Assembly: GCF_010093595.1 (NCBI RefSeq)
Contig: NW_022985440.1
Span: 461,215 to 525,214, forward strand
DNA length: 64,000 nucleotides
DNA from: Mytilinidion resinicola
Lineage: Eukaryota > Ascomycota > Dothideomycetes > Mytilinidiales > Mytilinidiaceae
Direction of reading: 5' to 3'
Positions 1 to 9,815 of this stretch are shown one piece after another; the first letter of the stretch is position 1, and each line of letters begins with the position of its first letter. The notes under the pieces are model-generated. The model ran no database searches, was not told the DNA's origin, and worked only from the letters and a program-made list of their open reading frames with translations. The translations under genes were made by a program, and so were the position numbers.

Positions 1-1
1 G

Positions 2-250
2 TCAGGCATGGTTGGGATATACGGTTCTGTGACGACGGCAGATGTTGCCACGAGCATACGGCAATCGCTGGCGAACAACGACGAGGCTGCACGGGTCATT
101 CTCGCCGAGAACGACATCCGGTTCGTTGAAGGCCTTGTGGACGGGGAAACGTCGCGCGTCAAACACCTGGGCAAGTTCAAGGTGGAGATCCAGGTCAAGG
201 GTGCGGAGCAAGCTCTCATACGGTCCGTCCGCGTTCTACCCCAGAAGTGA
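2..250 (+). CDS. Mitochondrial ribosomal protein bL9m, C-terminal part (5' end outside window)
   Basis: This is the last 82 codons of a gene that begins before the window. The frame is open from base 2 and stops with TGA at 248-250. The segment YGSVTTADVATSIRQ followed by RVKHLGKFKVEIQVKG and a terminal VRVLP matches the C-terminal domain of bacterial and mitochondrial ribosomal protein L9 (GSVT-x-x-D-I, then the H-x-LG-x-x-V beta hairpin). bL9 is a structural protein of the large subunit; here it would act in mitochondrial translation. An internal ATG at position 8 is not the true start, because the L9 domain and the targeting sequence must lie upstream. Identity rests on motif recognition, so it is solid for family and less certain for exact orthology (yeast MRPL50 is the L9 homologue). 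Confidence 0.8.
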   Translation, partial: SGMVGIYGSVTTADVATSIRQSLANNDEAARVILAENDIRFVEGLVDGETSRVKHLGKFKVEIQVKGAEQALIRSVRVLPQK

Positions 251-1095
251 CAGCCTCGCCGCGAATCGTGGAGGAGTGGGGCTCCTCTGGAGAGTGGCTT
301 GCATATAAGAAGGGCCCGCCTGCTGCTTGAGCACACTGGACAGGAGTCTTCAGCGGGATAGAGCGTCGGCTACCGCAGGGCGTGTTCGGAACCTCGACCG
401 GGCTTGTAGCGCTCGGCCGCGGATCATTTCCCGGGGACCTGTGTACATAGTGAGTGGTGAAATATATTCTGTGGTGTAAACAACCATGTGCGGGTAAATG
501 GAGCTTCGATGCAGCTCGTGTGACGTTGCTGTGTCCAGTTGAAGTGCTCGGGGGACGTCTGGCTGTCTTGGGACCGTGCAATTGGCCAGCATCTGACGAT
601 GCTCGCTCAACGGCCTCAGGCATCCGGCAATTGGAGTGCGGGCTCGCTGCTACGGAGAGACCCGGAGGTCAACAGCACTCGGAACGACAGCAAGCACTTG
701 GCCGTGTGAGCTCGGCTTTCCAGCGTGACGCCAGTCTTCCCCGCCACAGCACTTCAGTTGTGCGTCTGGCCCGCAAGTCATCCATACATAAACCTCACGC
801 CCCACGCCCACGCCCACGCTGCCAAAACCCTCAATTGCCCTGCCACCCTGCTTGATTCGCCCCCCAACCCCCCAAAAGTAAGTGTCACGCCGCTGCGACA
901 GAAAATGCTGGCGTCTTTGCTTTTCTCCATGCCCGCAGCCAGATAAGCTTGTCACGCTGCATCGCGCGTTCTTGGAGGGGCATCCGAAAGACCCACCCCA
1001 ACAATTATCCCTCACCGCGACTCCATCTTCATATACCGCGCCAAATCCCGCATTCTCCCAGCTGACACCCAAAACAGTCAATTCTCATCTGCACC
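251..1095. other. Intergenic: bL9m 3' flank and aldolase promoter
   Basis: No supported gene. ORFs here run on both strands without domain motifs. The last 300 bases before the aldolase ATG are C/A-rich with pyrimidine runs (about 790-880 and 1000-1080), as is usual for strong fungal promoters. No clear TATA box was seen. Confidence 0.5.
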
Positions 1096-3138
1096 ATGGC
1101 CACTGCTGTCCTCTCCCGCAAGGCCGGCGTCATTGTCGGCGACGATGTCCTGAAGGTGTGCTATTCTACCCCGCGTCTTTCACCAAACGTCACTAATGAG
1201 GCCCCGTCAAGCTCTTCAACTATGCGCAAGAGAAGAACTGTGAGTGCTCTGCTCCCGGCCAATTCCCGTGAGATTGGTGTACTAATCAGCCTGCAGTCGC
1301 CATTCCCGCCATCGTAAGCATCCAGTCCTGGACTATCTGGCTTCAATGGCTAAGCCTTGTAGAATGTCACCTCCAGCTCCACTGTAGTTGCGGCCCTTGA
1401 GGCTGCGAGGGATGCCAAAGCTCCCATCATTCTGCAGATGTCACAAGGTGGGTACACAACCACAATTCCTCGCTTCCAGATTTCGGAGTGTCCGCTAATA
1501 CTTCGTCCAGGTGGTGCTGCCTACTTTGCCGGTACGTTCAGTCAACCATCTCCACTTTTCTGTGAAGAATCTTCCCAACCTCCTCCTCATCGCCAATGAG
1601 CCCGTCCTTTCCTGGATTAGCATAATTCCATCGTACACTGGACGAGGGCTCTGTCTGATCCGTTTCTGCCGAACCATATATGTACGATCCTTGGAAATAT
1701 CGGAGAACAAGCGGGGACCATGGACGCGAAAACTCAGTCCTCCAGAAAGCCAAACGTTGGTTTTAGTACCAGCTTTGGCTAGGTGTCATAACGTTGAATC
1801 CAGACAAAAATCAAAATCAAGGACACAAAAGCAAGGATGACAACGGACGAGCAGTATACGATGGAACTGTGCTATACAGGATGAAACAAAAGCGCTTTCG
1901 TAAAGCATGCTGAAAGGACGTGGGCTGACACCACAGTTTGACAGGCAAGGGCGTCGACAACAAGAACCAGGAGGCTTCCATCGCTGGAGCTGTTGCCGGA
2001 GCCAACTACGTAAGGCCTACGTAATTCTGAAATATCAAAGGTACGATCTAACATGCAAACAGATCAGGAGTGTGGCGCCAGCCTACGGCATCCCCGTTAT
2101 TCTCCACACTGACCACTGCGCGAAGAAGCTGCTTCCTGTGGGTCTATATTCTTCCTCCAACATAGCCAAGCCAGGACTAACAAACCTGTGTGTTGTAGTG
2201 GCTCGATGGTATGCTGAGCGCAGATGAGGCTTACTTCAAGACTCATGGCGAACCCCTATTCAGCAGCCACATGATCGATCTCAGTGAAGAGGCCGTTGAT
2301 TGGAACATCAAAACCACTGCCGAATACCTCAAGCGCGCGGCGCCATTGAAGCAGTGGCTAGAGATGGAAATCGGCATCACTGGTGGCGAGGAAGATGGTG
2401 TGAACAACGAGGACGTCGACAACAACTCACTCTACACCCAGCCCGGTATGTCTTGCATTCTACTTCACTTTTTCGAGGACATGTGCTAACGGTTGACGTC
2501 AGAGGACATCTACGAGATCTACAAGACTCTCTCCCCTATCGTAAGTCTGAGTCGAGCGCCTTGGTTACTGCAGTGACTCATTTTCCCTAGAGCCCATACT
2601 TCTCCATCGCCGCCGGTTTCGGAAACGTTCACGGTGTCTACAAGCCTGGAAACGTCAAGCTTCAGCCAGGTCTGCTCAAGAAACACCAGGCTTACGTCAA
2701 GGAGAAGATTGGTGCCAAGGAGGAGAAGCCGGTCTTCCTGGTCTTCCACGGTGGCAGTGGCTCCACGGTCGAGGACTTCAGGGAAGCTATCTGTAAGTCC
2801 TAGTACCACGTCAGTCTAACCGCTAGCTAACACCCTAAAAGCATACGGTGTCGTCAAGGTCAACTTGGATACTGATCTCCAATGGGCCTACCTCACCGGC
2901 ATCCGGTACCTAGCCCCTCCTTAATACTTCCCACAACGCATATACTAATGATAGGTGTAGTGACTACGTCCTTAACAAGCAGGAATACATCAAGACTCAA
3001 GTCGGTAACCCAGATGGCGAGGACAAGCCCAACAAGAAGTACTACGACCCCCGTGTGTGGGTCCGCGAGGGCGAGAAGACCATGACCAAGCGCATCATAA
3101 TCGCGCTCGACGACTTCAACACTGCTGGTAAGTTGTAG
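1096..3138 (+). CDS. FBA1: Fructose-bisphosphate aldolase, class II
   Basis: Cytosolic glycolytic and gluconeogenic enzyme that interconverts fructose-1,6-bisphosphate with DHAP and glyceraldehyde-3-phosphate. I assembled twelve exons: 1096-1155, 1212-1239, 1297-1313, 1363-1447, 1511-1531, 1945-2009, 2063-2137, 2199-2445, 2503-2540, 2591-2792, 2842-2905, 2961-3138. All joins keep frame and use GT-AG. The product starts MATAVLSRKAGVIVGDD and holds class II hallmarks: HTDHCAKK (zinc His), GITGGEEDGV, FGNVHGVYKPGNV, the phosphate-binding FHGGSGS, and NLDTDLQWAY. It ends DDFNTAGKL with TAG at 3136-3138. Predicted length is about 360 residues, as expected for fungal FBA. Intron 5 (1532-1944) is 413 bp, far longer than the others (about 50-65 bp). 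Start choice is supported by a good Kozak context (caccATGG) and family N-terminus. Confidence 0.95.
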
Positions 3139-3547
3139 GTCGAAATGCGTCGTGGGTCAAGGTAAATGAGAAGGAAAGGAATTGGACTCCGGGGCCGATT
3201 GCAGGCAGAAGGATGGCGTCTATCCCCCTTTTTGCGGCCTATATGTAACTAGAGAACGAAGTTCCGATGTGGTCATATGACCTCTTCCCTTCTCGCCCTC
3301 TCAGGTTCTCATCAACTGTGGTTCGTGCCGCCAAGCAGCATCGCTATCATACTTACCTATAATTTTCCTGGCCATACATCGCCCCTTCCCCCTCTCTGCC
3401 AAGAATGAAGTCTCGACCTCTGATGCGCTCTGGCGATTCCCAAAATACTAAAACCCGTTCCCTTCGCCCTCTCTTCCATCCCCGACCACTCACTTACACA
3501 CTTATACATACATACATACACACACGCGCGCGAAGGTTCTCGCACAA

Positions 3548-3681
3548 CTTCAAGCCAACAGCCTCAGCACTTCAAGCCAACAGCCTCAGCACTTCGAACC
3601 AACAGCCTCAACACTTCAGACCAAACGCCTCAACTCTTTCCACGCCAAACACTCCAACACTCCAAGCCAAAAGCTCCAACA
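3548..3681 (+). repeat. Degenerate 22-bp minisatellite
   Basis: Units based on cttcaagccaacagcctcag plus two bases repeat head to tail. Units 3548-3569 and 3570-3591 are identical, 3592-3613 and 3614-3635 carry a few changes, and 3636-3681 holds two more diverged units. The tract is almost free of G on the plus strand and lies in the probable promoter or 5' leader of the small ORF at 3917. Confidence 0.85.
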
Positions 3682-3832
3682 CTGCCACGCCAAAAAAAAA
3701 AACTCCCAACAAACTCCACGCCCAAAAGGCCTTCCACAACTTCACGCCAAAAACCCCCAACGCTCCAAGCTAAAAAGCCTCCACGACACAACACAGTGCC
3801 ACGCTTCCCCTCCCAAAAACAAACCCACAACA

Positions 3833-3869
3833 CCACACACACACACACTCTCTCTCTCTCTCTCTCTCC
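3833..3869 (+). repeat. (CA)n-(CT)n microsatellite
   Basis: A run of CA dinucleotides passes directly into about ten CT dinucleotides, 48 bases before the ATG at 3917. CT-rich tracts at this distance are common in fungal core promoters and leaders. Confidence 0.9.
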
Positions 3870-3916
3870 GCCTTACCCAAAACCAAACCAAACCCTCTCG
3901 CACCACCACCACCGCA

Positions 3917-4189
3917 ATGGCCGCCAACGACGAACCCTACGACCCGACCACCGGCGCGCTGGACACGGCCGTCGTCGACGCCGAGCTGCATCGCTACAGG
4001 AACGACCGCACCGAGCACCGCGCCGAGAGCGGCCACGCGCGGCATAGCAAGAAGTGCCCGTGCCGGCGCGGGGCGGGGCGGAGGAAGGCGTGGGCGAACC
4101 GCTATCGGAATAGTAGGAAGCGGCATGCGTTGAGGGTGGGGCGGTTGGAGGAGGGGGGGTTTTGGTGGGAGGATGGAGATGAATGTTAA
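3917..4189 (+). CDS. Small basic hypothetical protein (90 aa)
   Basis: Single-exon ORF starting in a strong Kozak context (ccgcaATGGCC) just after a CT-rich leader, which is the main reason to believe it. I do not recognise the product. The first half is acidic to neutral (MAANDEPYDPTTGALD). Residues 40-70 are rich in Arg/Lys with a Cys pair (KKCPCRRG) and repeated RYRN-type motifs, and the C-terminus is acidic. No signal peptide, membrane segment or domain is visible. Codons are very GC-rich early on and purine-biased at the end, because the gene sits on a sharp strand-composition switch. A 212-codon antisense ORF (3770-4408) exists but looks like a compositional by-product. Function unknown; existence moderately supported. 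Confidence 0.5.
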   Translation: MAANDEPYDPTTGALDTAVVDAELHRYRNDRTEHRAESGHARHSKKCPCRRGAGRRKAWANRYRNSRKRHALRVGRLEEGGFWWEDGDEC

Positions 4190-5115
4190 GGGGAGTGAGG
4201 GAGGTGTGAGAGGGGTGAGGATTTTGGAAGAGGGGACTGGTTTTTTGGCTTTTATTTGAGAACGGTGCGCGTTGGGGAGGGTGGGGAGTTTTGGTGTGAG
4301 CGGTGGAGGAGTTTGAGCGGGCGAGAGGATTGAGCGGTGTGGACGGGTTGTTGGGACGTTTGGAGGTCTTTGGTGGAGTGCTAGAAATTGATATTGCTGG
4401 AAAATCATCGTGGTTTGATGCTTTAGTGCTATACCGGGGGGCTTCTCTAGCAGTCTATCAGAATGTTAGATAGGATGTGAAGAACTCATGACTATATGTC
4501 GTGATGCCGAATCTAACATCATCCTGTTGGCATTGTACTACAGCTTTCGGAGCTCTGTCGACAGTCCATCAACAAACCTAGTCAGATGTAAATTGTTGAA
4601 TGCTACAGATCATGACACACTAATTTCTACCTCACTGCAATATTTAAACGTCTTGCGATAATCCGTCAAAATCACACTGTAGATGCCAACTTTTGTAAGC
4701 TGTGAATCAAGGTACTAACTCTCCTCCTCGTTTACAACTTAATGCGACGTCCAGAGGTCCTCCACAACGCTCGCCAAAGACAAGACGACACAAAAAACTT
4801 CAGCACTGTAGGACTGTCAATAAAATTGAAGATGCCGAAGATGTCTCGAAGCATCCTTGACAGTATTGACGGAGTGCACCACTTATCATGAAGCATATTA
4901 AATCTTATTATCTTGTTTAGGAAATTCCAAACAGACTAGAACACCTGAACCTCTCCTTAGCCACCACAAGCCACATTATAAAGATCCCGTTTTAGAGATC
5001 AGACCTTCTCTTCGATTATAATACCATGCCGCTAGAAGATACAAATCGACCCTACGCACCCAACCATAAGGCGTCCAACCCGACAACCCCCTAGCTTTCC
5101 TTCTCCCAAAACCAC
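4190..5115. other. Intergenic, G-rich then AT-rich
   Basis: 4190-4380 is strongly G-rich on the plus strand with several GGG runs, and 4430-5040 is AT-richer with no coding signal. The last 100 bases are the 3' flank of the minus-strand oxidoreductase gene. Confidence 0.5.
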
Positions 5116-6147
5116 CTACTCCGCCACAACAACAACCTTCCTCGCACTGACCCCCTTCTTCAACACATCCAACGCGACCTGCACCCCCTCCAGCCCCCTC
5201 GTCTCCACCACCTGCGGCCGCGGCGCCACCTGATACACCCCCATCTCCAACGCCTCGGGCAAGAACCCCCCAAACGTCGCCGGGCTCACCTCCCCAAACA
5301 TCTCCACGCCTCCCGTCCCAAACGTCATCTTCGCCTCCACGCCCTCCGGCGCATCGCCTTCGCCGACCGGATTCGACGACGCCACAAACAGTTTTTGCCT
5401 CGACCGGTGCGAGACCAGGCACGTCGCGGCCACCGACGCGCCCGCCGCGTGGTAGATGCCCGCGCACACGCCCTTATCCAGCTCGGCGACGATGTCGTCG
5501 ACCGCGGGCGGGCTGTTGTAGTCGAAGACCGCGCCCGCACCCAGGCTCTTCACGTAGTCGAAGTTGCGGGGCGAGCACGTCGCCACGACGACGAAGCCCG
5601 CGGCTTTCGCGAGCTGGATGGCGTTGCTGCCAACCGCGGAGGCGCCGCCCCAGATCAGGACCGACTTGCCCGAGCTAGTAGAAGTCGTGGTCGGGAACGG
5701 CAGGCCCAGGTAGTCTTTCCCGAAGAGCGCGAACGCGGCCGTGGTGATGCACAGTGGGAAGACGGCGCCCTCGGCGAAGGAGAGGGCGGCGGGGATCTTG
5801 CACGCCATGGTGTGGTGCAGGATGAGGCGCTCCTGGAAGCCGGCGTGCGCGGGTCGCCTGCTGATGGTGCCGAGGGCCATGCCGATGATGCGGTCGCCGA
5901 CTTCGAATTTGGCGGCAGCGGTGCGCCCGACGGCCTCGACGGTGCCCGCGACGTCTTCGCCCAGGATGACGGGGTAGGTGACGAACGGCAGAGATATGTC
6001 CTGCAGCATCGAGTCGCAGGGGTTCATGGCCCACGCGTGGACCTTCACGACGAGCTCGCTGTCTGCGATGTTGGACGGGAACGGGGCGTCGCGGATGACG
6101 CCAGGCACGCCAATCTTGTCCTGCCACAGGGAGTGGTTGGTAGGCAT
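5116..6147 (-). CDS. MDR-family oxidoreductase (zinc-less alcohol dehydrogenase / enoyl reductase-like)
   Basis: Intronless gene of 343 residues. The N-terminal GroES-like domain carries the family pattern ELVVKVHAWAMNPCDSML and YPVILGEDVAGTVEAVG. It is followed by VGDRIIGMA and the nucleotide-binding Rossmann fold with VLIWGGASAVGSNAIQLAKAAG (about residues 168-190), then DYNSPP. There is no structural-zinc cysteine cluster, so it belongs with the zinc-independent quinone/enoyl-reductase side of the medium-chain dehydrogenases, near fungal ToxD/LovC-like proteins. It is expected to reduce a substrate with NADPH; the substrate cannot be told. No polyketide synthase or other biosynthetic gene is next to it, so a secondary-metabolite role is not supported. 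The first ATG (6147) fits the family N-terminus. Confidence 0.88.
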   Translation of the reverse strand: MPTNHSLWQDKIGVPGVIRDAPFPSNIADSELVVKVHAWAMNPCDSMLQDISLPFVTYPVILGEDVAGTVEAVGRTAAAKFEVGDRIIGMALGTISRRPAHAGFQERLILHHTMACKIPAALSFAEGAVFPLCITTAAFALFGKDYLGLPFPTTTSTSSGKSVLIWGGASAVGSNAIQLAKAAGFVVVATCSPRNFDYVKSLGAGAVFDYNSPPAVDDIVAELDKGVCAGIYHAAGASVAATCLVSHRSRQKLFVASSNPVGEGDAPEGVEAKMTFGTGGVEMFGEVSPATFGGFLPEALEMGVYQVAPRPQVVETRGLEGVQVALDVLKKGVSARKVVVVAE

Positions 6148-7445
6148 TGTTGGAGTTTTAGGTTGAAGGAAGCTGGAATGATTGGGCGGACGGCGATGGA
6201 GTGATGTTCTTCGATGACTGCTAGTAGGTCAATGAGTTGAGCACAAAAACAAAGAGGCCGGTTCCATTTGAGTACAGTAGTCCAAATTAGCTATGATACG
6301 GAGATTATGTACGGACTTTGTGGGTATTTCCGCCGTAGTAGAAGATGCTACATTGTAATTGCGGCATCCTGCTCGGTTGCAAGGGCCCTGAACGATGGAG
6401 CAGCAATAGAGAACGCTATGATTGAGTTAGTTTGCAGGCGAAAGCTAAATGGCCTCAAATTGTTAACGGATATACCAGTTTAGAACGGCATAACGACTGA
6501 TCGTTAGAGCGAGGTTTGCGAGATGTAGTTTTTGAGGTAGGCATTGACGCTTCCTCTCCTTGACCCTTTTTGGACACGCCTCGGGGCTAAAGATTTAACG
6601 CCGTGTAATGAACAGATCCACACAAGATTGGAGTGGAGCAAGCACGACTGGGTCTGGTCCGATTCGCACAAGGCCATAGAGATTGGAGATTGGAGATTGA
6701 AACAGGCAAGAAACAGGCTGAAGAAAACAATTGAGAAGAAGACAGAACCTTCGTTACTGGGGAAGTAGCTGAAGGGCTTTGCAACGACAGTCCTACAACT
6801 GTTGCCGAAGAACCGTCACTAGAGATGCTATATTATCGAGACAAAGTTGAAAAACGAGTCATACCAAATATCGAACGGTAGACGTATCGCAAGAAATGTC
6901 CAAACTTCGAAAGTAGGACTTTCTGTATTTTCATATAACCGCCATTTTCTGAGATTCCAGAGAGCCGACCACGCATACCAAGTGAAGGAAAACAATTCCG
7001 CCAATGGGATCCGTCGTTGCACATGCAAGTGCCAAGTTACGGCTCTCATGCAAACATGCAGCAAAGTTTCTCCCCTCCAGATGAGACATTGAAACCATCG
7101 TTAGCTGTCGAGCCAGAGCATTGGATGACAAGGAAAAAGCAGATCCAACCCCGTAGAGTTGTGACGAGCAGTCGTAACAATCCCAAGCCCATATCATACA
7201 GAGGAGGAAAGAAAAGGAAAGAAAGAGAGTTGGAGACCAACAACCGATACCACCTCGCCAAATTAAACTAACTTCCATCTCACTGTCCGTCGTCTCTCGA
7301 GTCTCGCTGAGTTCTGTGGATCGAGCAGCTAAGCTGAGTATTGGCGGAGAGGACGAGGGTCGAGCGGAGTAGATCTTGAAGGGTGAGCCATGTTCAGTGC
7401 ACACGCAGAACGAACTGCTTAGTGCCAAGGGGGAGAGAGGAATGT
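6148..7445. other. Intergenic
   Basis: No supported gene. Short ORFs lack motifs and conserved splice structure. 7000-7445 is probably the 3' untranslated region of the minus-strand SR-protein gene; the left part is the promoter of the MDR gene. Confidence 0.5.
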
Positions 7446-9070
7446 TTACCAGTAACGAGGACGAGGAACGTAGTTGTCGTCGTAGCCAGCGCGGGCTGGG
7501 CTCCTAGGGCGGCCTCGCGGGGAGGGAGGACGGCCATCGTACGGTCTAGCATGACCATTCACGTACGGATCAGCCTCATATCCGCGACGAGGAGGGGGTC
7601 CTCGCGCATCATAACCATCATCAGGATAACGGCGGGGAGGAGCTCCATACTCATCGACTGGGCCACGAGGACGGGGCGAAGCACGGGCATAACGATCGCG
7701 AGAATCGTAGTAATCGCGCGGTGGTGGCGAACGGCGACGATAGTCGTCGCGACGGGGACTATAGCCACGAGGGGGGCCACGACGATCATGGTAGTAGTCG
7801 TCACCAGCTGGCGGGTATCCGCGTCGACCACCCGGGGGAGGTGAACGGGAGCGGAATCGGTCTCGAGGACCACGGTCGTCCATTCCCTGCGGGGGGTATG
7901 GCTGTCGCATCTTGAACGGTGGCTGTGGTGGGGGCGAGCTGACATCCTGAATGCATCGGACCTGTTGACCCTTGAACTCACGATTGTCCAACTTCTCCAC
8001 TGCATTCTTGAGATCTGCTGCGGTCTCATACTCGACGAACCTGAGATGTTTCAGTATCTTCATGCGACTTGAGTAGTCAAGAGCTGAGAGCTTACCCAGT
8101 GCCATCGCGATCACGGCCTACTTCGGAGTAGACAACATCGAGGCCAGACTGACGGGCGAAATCTTTGAGATCCTATAAGGTCCAGTGTGAGTCCGGGCGC
8201 CTATAACCATATAGGTGTGGAACGTATAGAAAGCAAACGAGGGTCCAAAGGCCTCCCGACAAGCGGCATCCATAGAAGGGTAATACAGTCTCAAATCCTG
8301 GTGTAAACGAAGCACGGGGATGGCCAGTAAACATTAAAACAGACACAGAGGTGGAGCGGCCAGCAGCCAGGAAGGAGTGGTGAAACGCAATTCAAACATC
8401 CAAAGGAAAGGGGCATGTGTTCGTCCAACAACCAAGGGATATGGAAGATGTGCTGACCTGCCAGCTGGTCTCAACCGGAAGCTGAGAGATTCGCATCCGG
8501 TACGGAGTGCGTCGAGGACGAGGGGCCGCACGCTCCTGGTGGGCAAAGTTCTCAGTGCGACGGGAGCCACGTGCGAACTGTACGATCAGGCGTTCGCCCA
8601 TGAAGTCGGAGCCATCTGTATGTGTCGAAAATTAGGTCATGCATTCAGAGGAGGGATCGAGGAGTCACTGTTTTTGCTTACGGAAGGCTACAGTAAAACT
8701 AGGTCAGCTTTCGATGTCTTAAGATCAAGTATAGAGGTTCGGTATGGAAGCTTACCTGGAACAACATCGCGCGCATCCATGGCATCTTTGTACTCGATGA
8801 ATCCGAAGCCATTCATCAGCTTGATCTCGGTGATTTCGCCGGTTCCGTGGGTCTGGAAGTGAGCCTCAACTTCGGCCTTGGTGGCTGCGCAGGTTTGCTA
8901 GTCAGCGACGCCAAATTCCATGGAGTTGAGCCAGCGCGATCCTGGATCCTTGACGGTCCTCATCCAGAACACGCGTTCTCGGGGCTGGCAATTCCTTCCG
9001 GGGCAGGGACAAGCATACCATTGCGAGGCAAATTCCCCAGGTAGAGTCGAGTGGACGAAACCTCAGTCAT
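7446..9070 (-). CDS. SR-type RNA-binding splicing factor (two RRMs, RS/RGG tail)
   Basis: Nuclear pre-mRNA splicing factor of the SRSF1/Srp2 type. Five exons on the minus strand: 9070-9019, 8884-8756, 8615-8458, 8172-8096, 8040-7446; 336 residues. The start MTEVSSTRLYLGNLPRNAT gives RNP2 of RRM1, and NGFGFIEY gives RNP1. A second RRM starts YRMRISQLPVETSWQDLKD; the SWQDLKD heptapeptide is the signature of the pseudo-RRM of SR proteins. It ends near GTGFVEYE and KGQQVRCIQD. The tail (about residue 165 on) is rich in RS, RGY, DDYR and PPP repeats and ends VPRPRYW. RS serines would be targets of an SRPK kinase such as the one at 23655. Exon 5 is GC-rich repeat-like sequence. Five exons in a splicing factor gene leave room for alternative splicing. 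Confidence 0.9.
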
Positions 9071-9815
9071 CTTGGACAGTTGGACCTTCTTCAACCAAGT
9101 GGTAGACAGACGGGTAGTGTTGCGGACGGCGTGAGGAGAGGCCGGGACCTTGAAGTCGAACCCAAGAAAAAGTGAGGCGCGGGAGAACCGGTGAGGCAGA
9201 AGCGGGCAGGGCGCCAGGCGGGAAATGTATATCTGAGCAGCGGTCGCAGAGAGCGGTGCTGGGGCTTTCTAGTGCGGTCAGTACGCCCTAGCGATATGCA
9301 AGTCGACGGTGATGCTGTGGCAAGGCGACAGCAACGGCGGTGGCAGAGGAGGAGGAAAGGTGGTGAATGAGGCTTCATGAAGTGGAAAACTTGGGCGAGC
9401 CAAGCGACGCTAGCCGTTTGAGGAAAGTCACGTGACCATTAATATGGCTGCTACATCACAACTCCCCTCCAAGGCCTTTCTTTCTGCGGTATGTAACGGG
9501 AGATGCCTGCCAGAGCAGGAGAGAGGACATCGTGGACAAATCATCACCCGCCTTGTCACCAATACGTCACCGGCGTGTTACAGCGAAGAATGCAGTTCGA
9601 GCAAGGTAAAAGCTTGCGCTTCCTGGTCCTGCTGCCCAACCGGCGGGGCCCTGTGAAGAATGTCTATTTACAGTAATCCGGCATCGCTCCATCCTATGTA
9701 CAGAGCTGCTCAGAAGCGGATGCTGAACAGTAATGGTGGTAAACAGCGGAAACCAACCCTGCCTGGTTGTATCAAATAAGCCTCGCAGCGTAATCCATTA
9801 CGTCGTCCTAGGAAC
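9071..9815. other. Intergenic: SR-gene promoter and ETF-QO 3' flank
   Basis: Both neighbours are on the minus strand. The part next to 9070 is the SR-protein promoter and 5' leader; the part next to 9816 is the 3' flank of the ETF-QO gene. No gene seen. Confidence 0.5.

Noticed and set aside
3770..4408. 212-codon minus-strand Pro-rich ORF
   Set aside because: Explained by the extreme strand skew (few stops possible); no motifs; it overlaps the better-supported plus ORF.
5116..6147. MDR gene as part of a secondary-metabolite cluster
   Set aside because: No PKS, NRPS, terpene, P450 or transporter gene occurs in the window near it.
5395..6204. 269-codon plus ORF opposite the MDR oxidoreductase
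   Set aside because: Shadow of a GC-rich coding region; Arg/Asp/Gly-rich with no family match.
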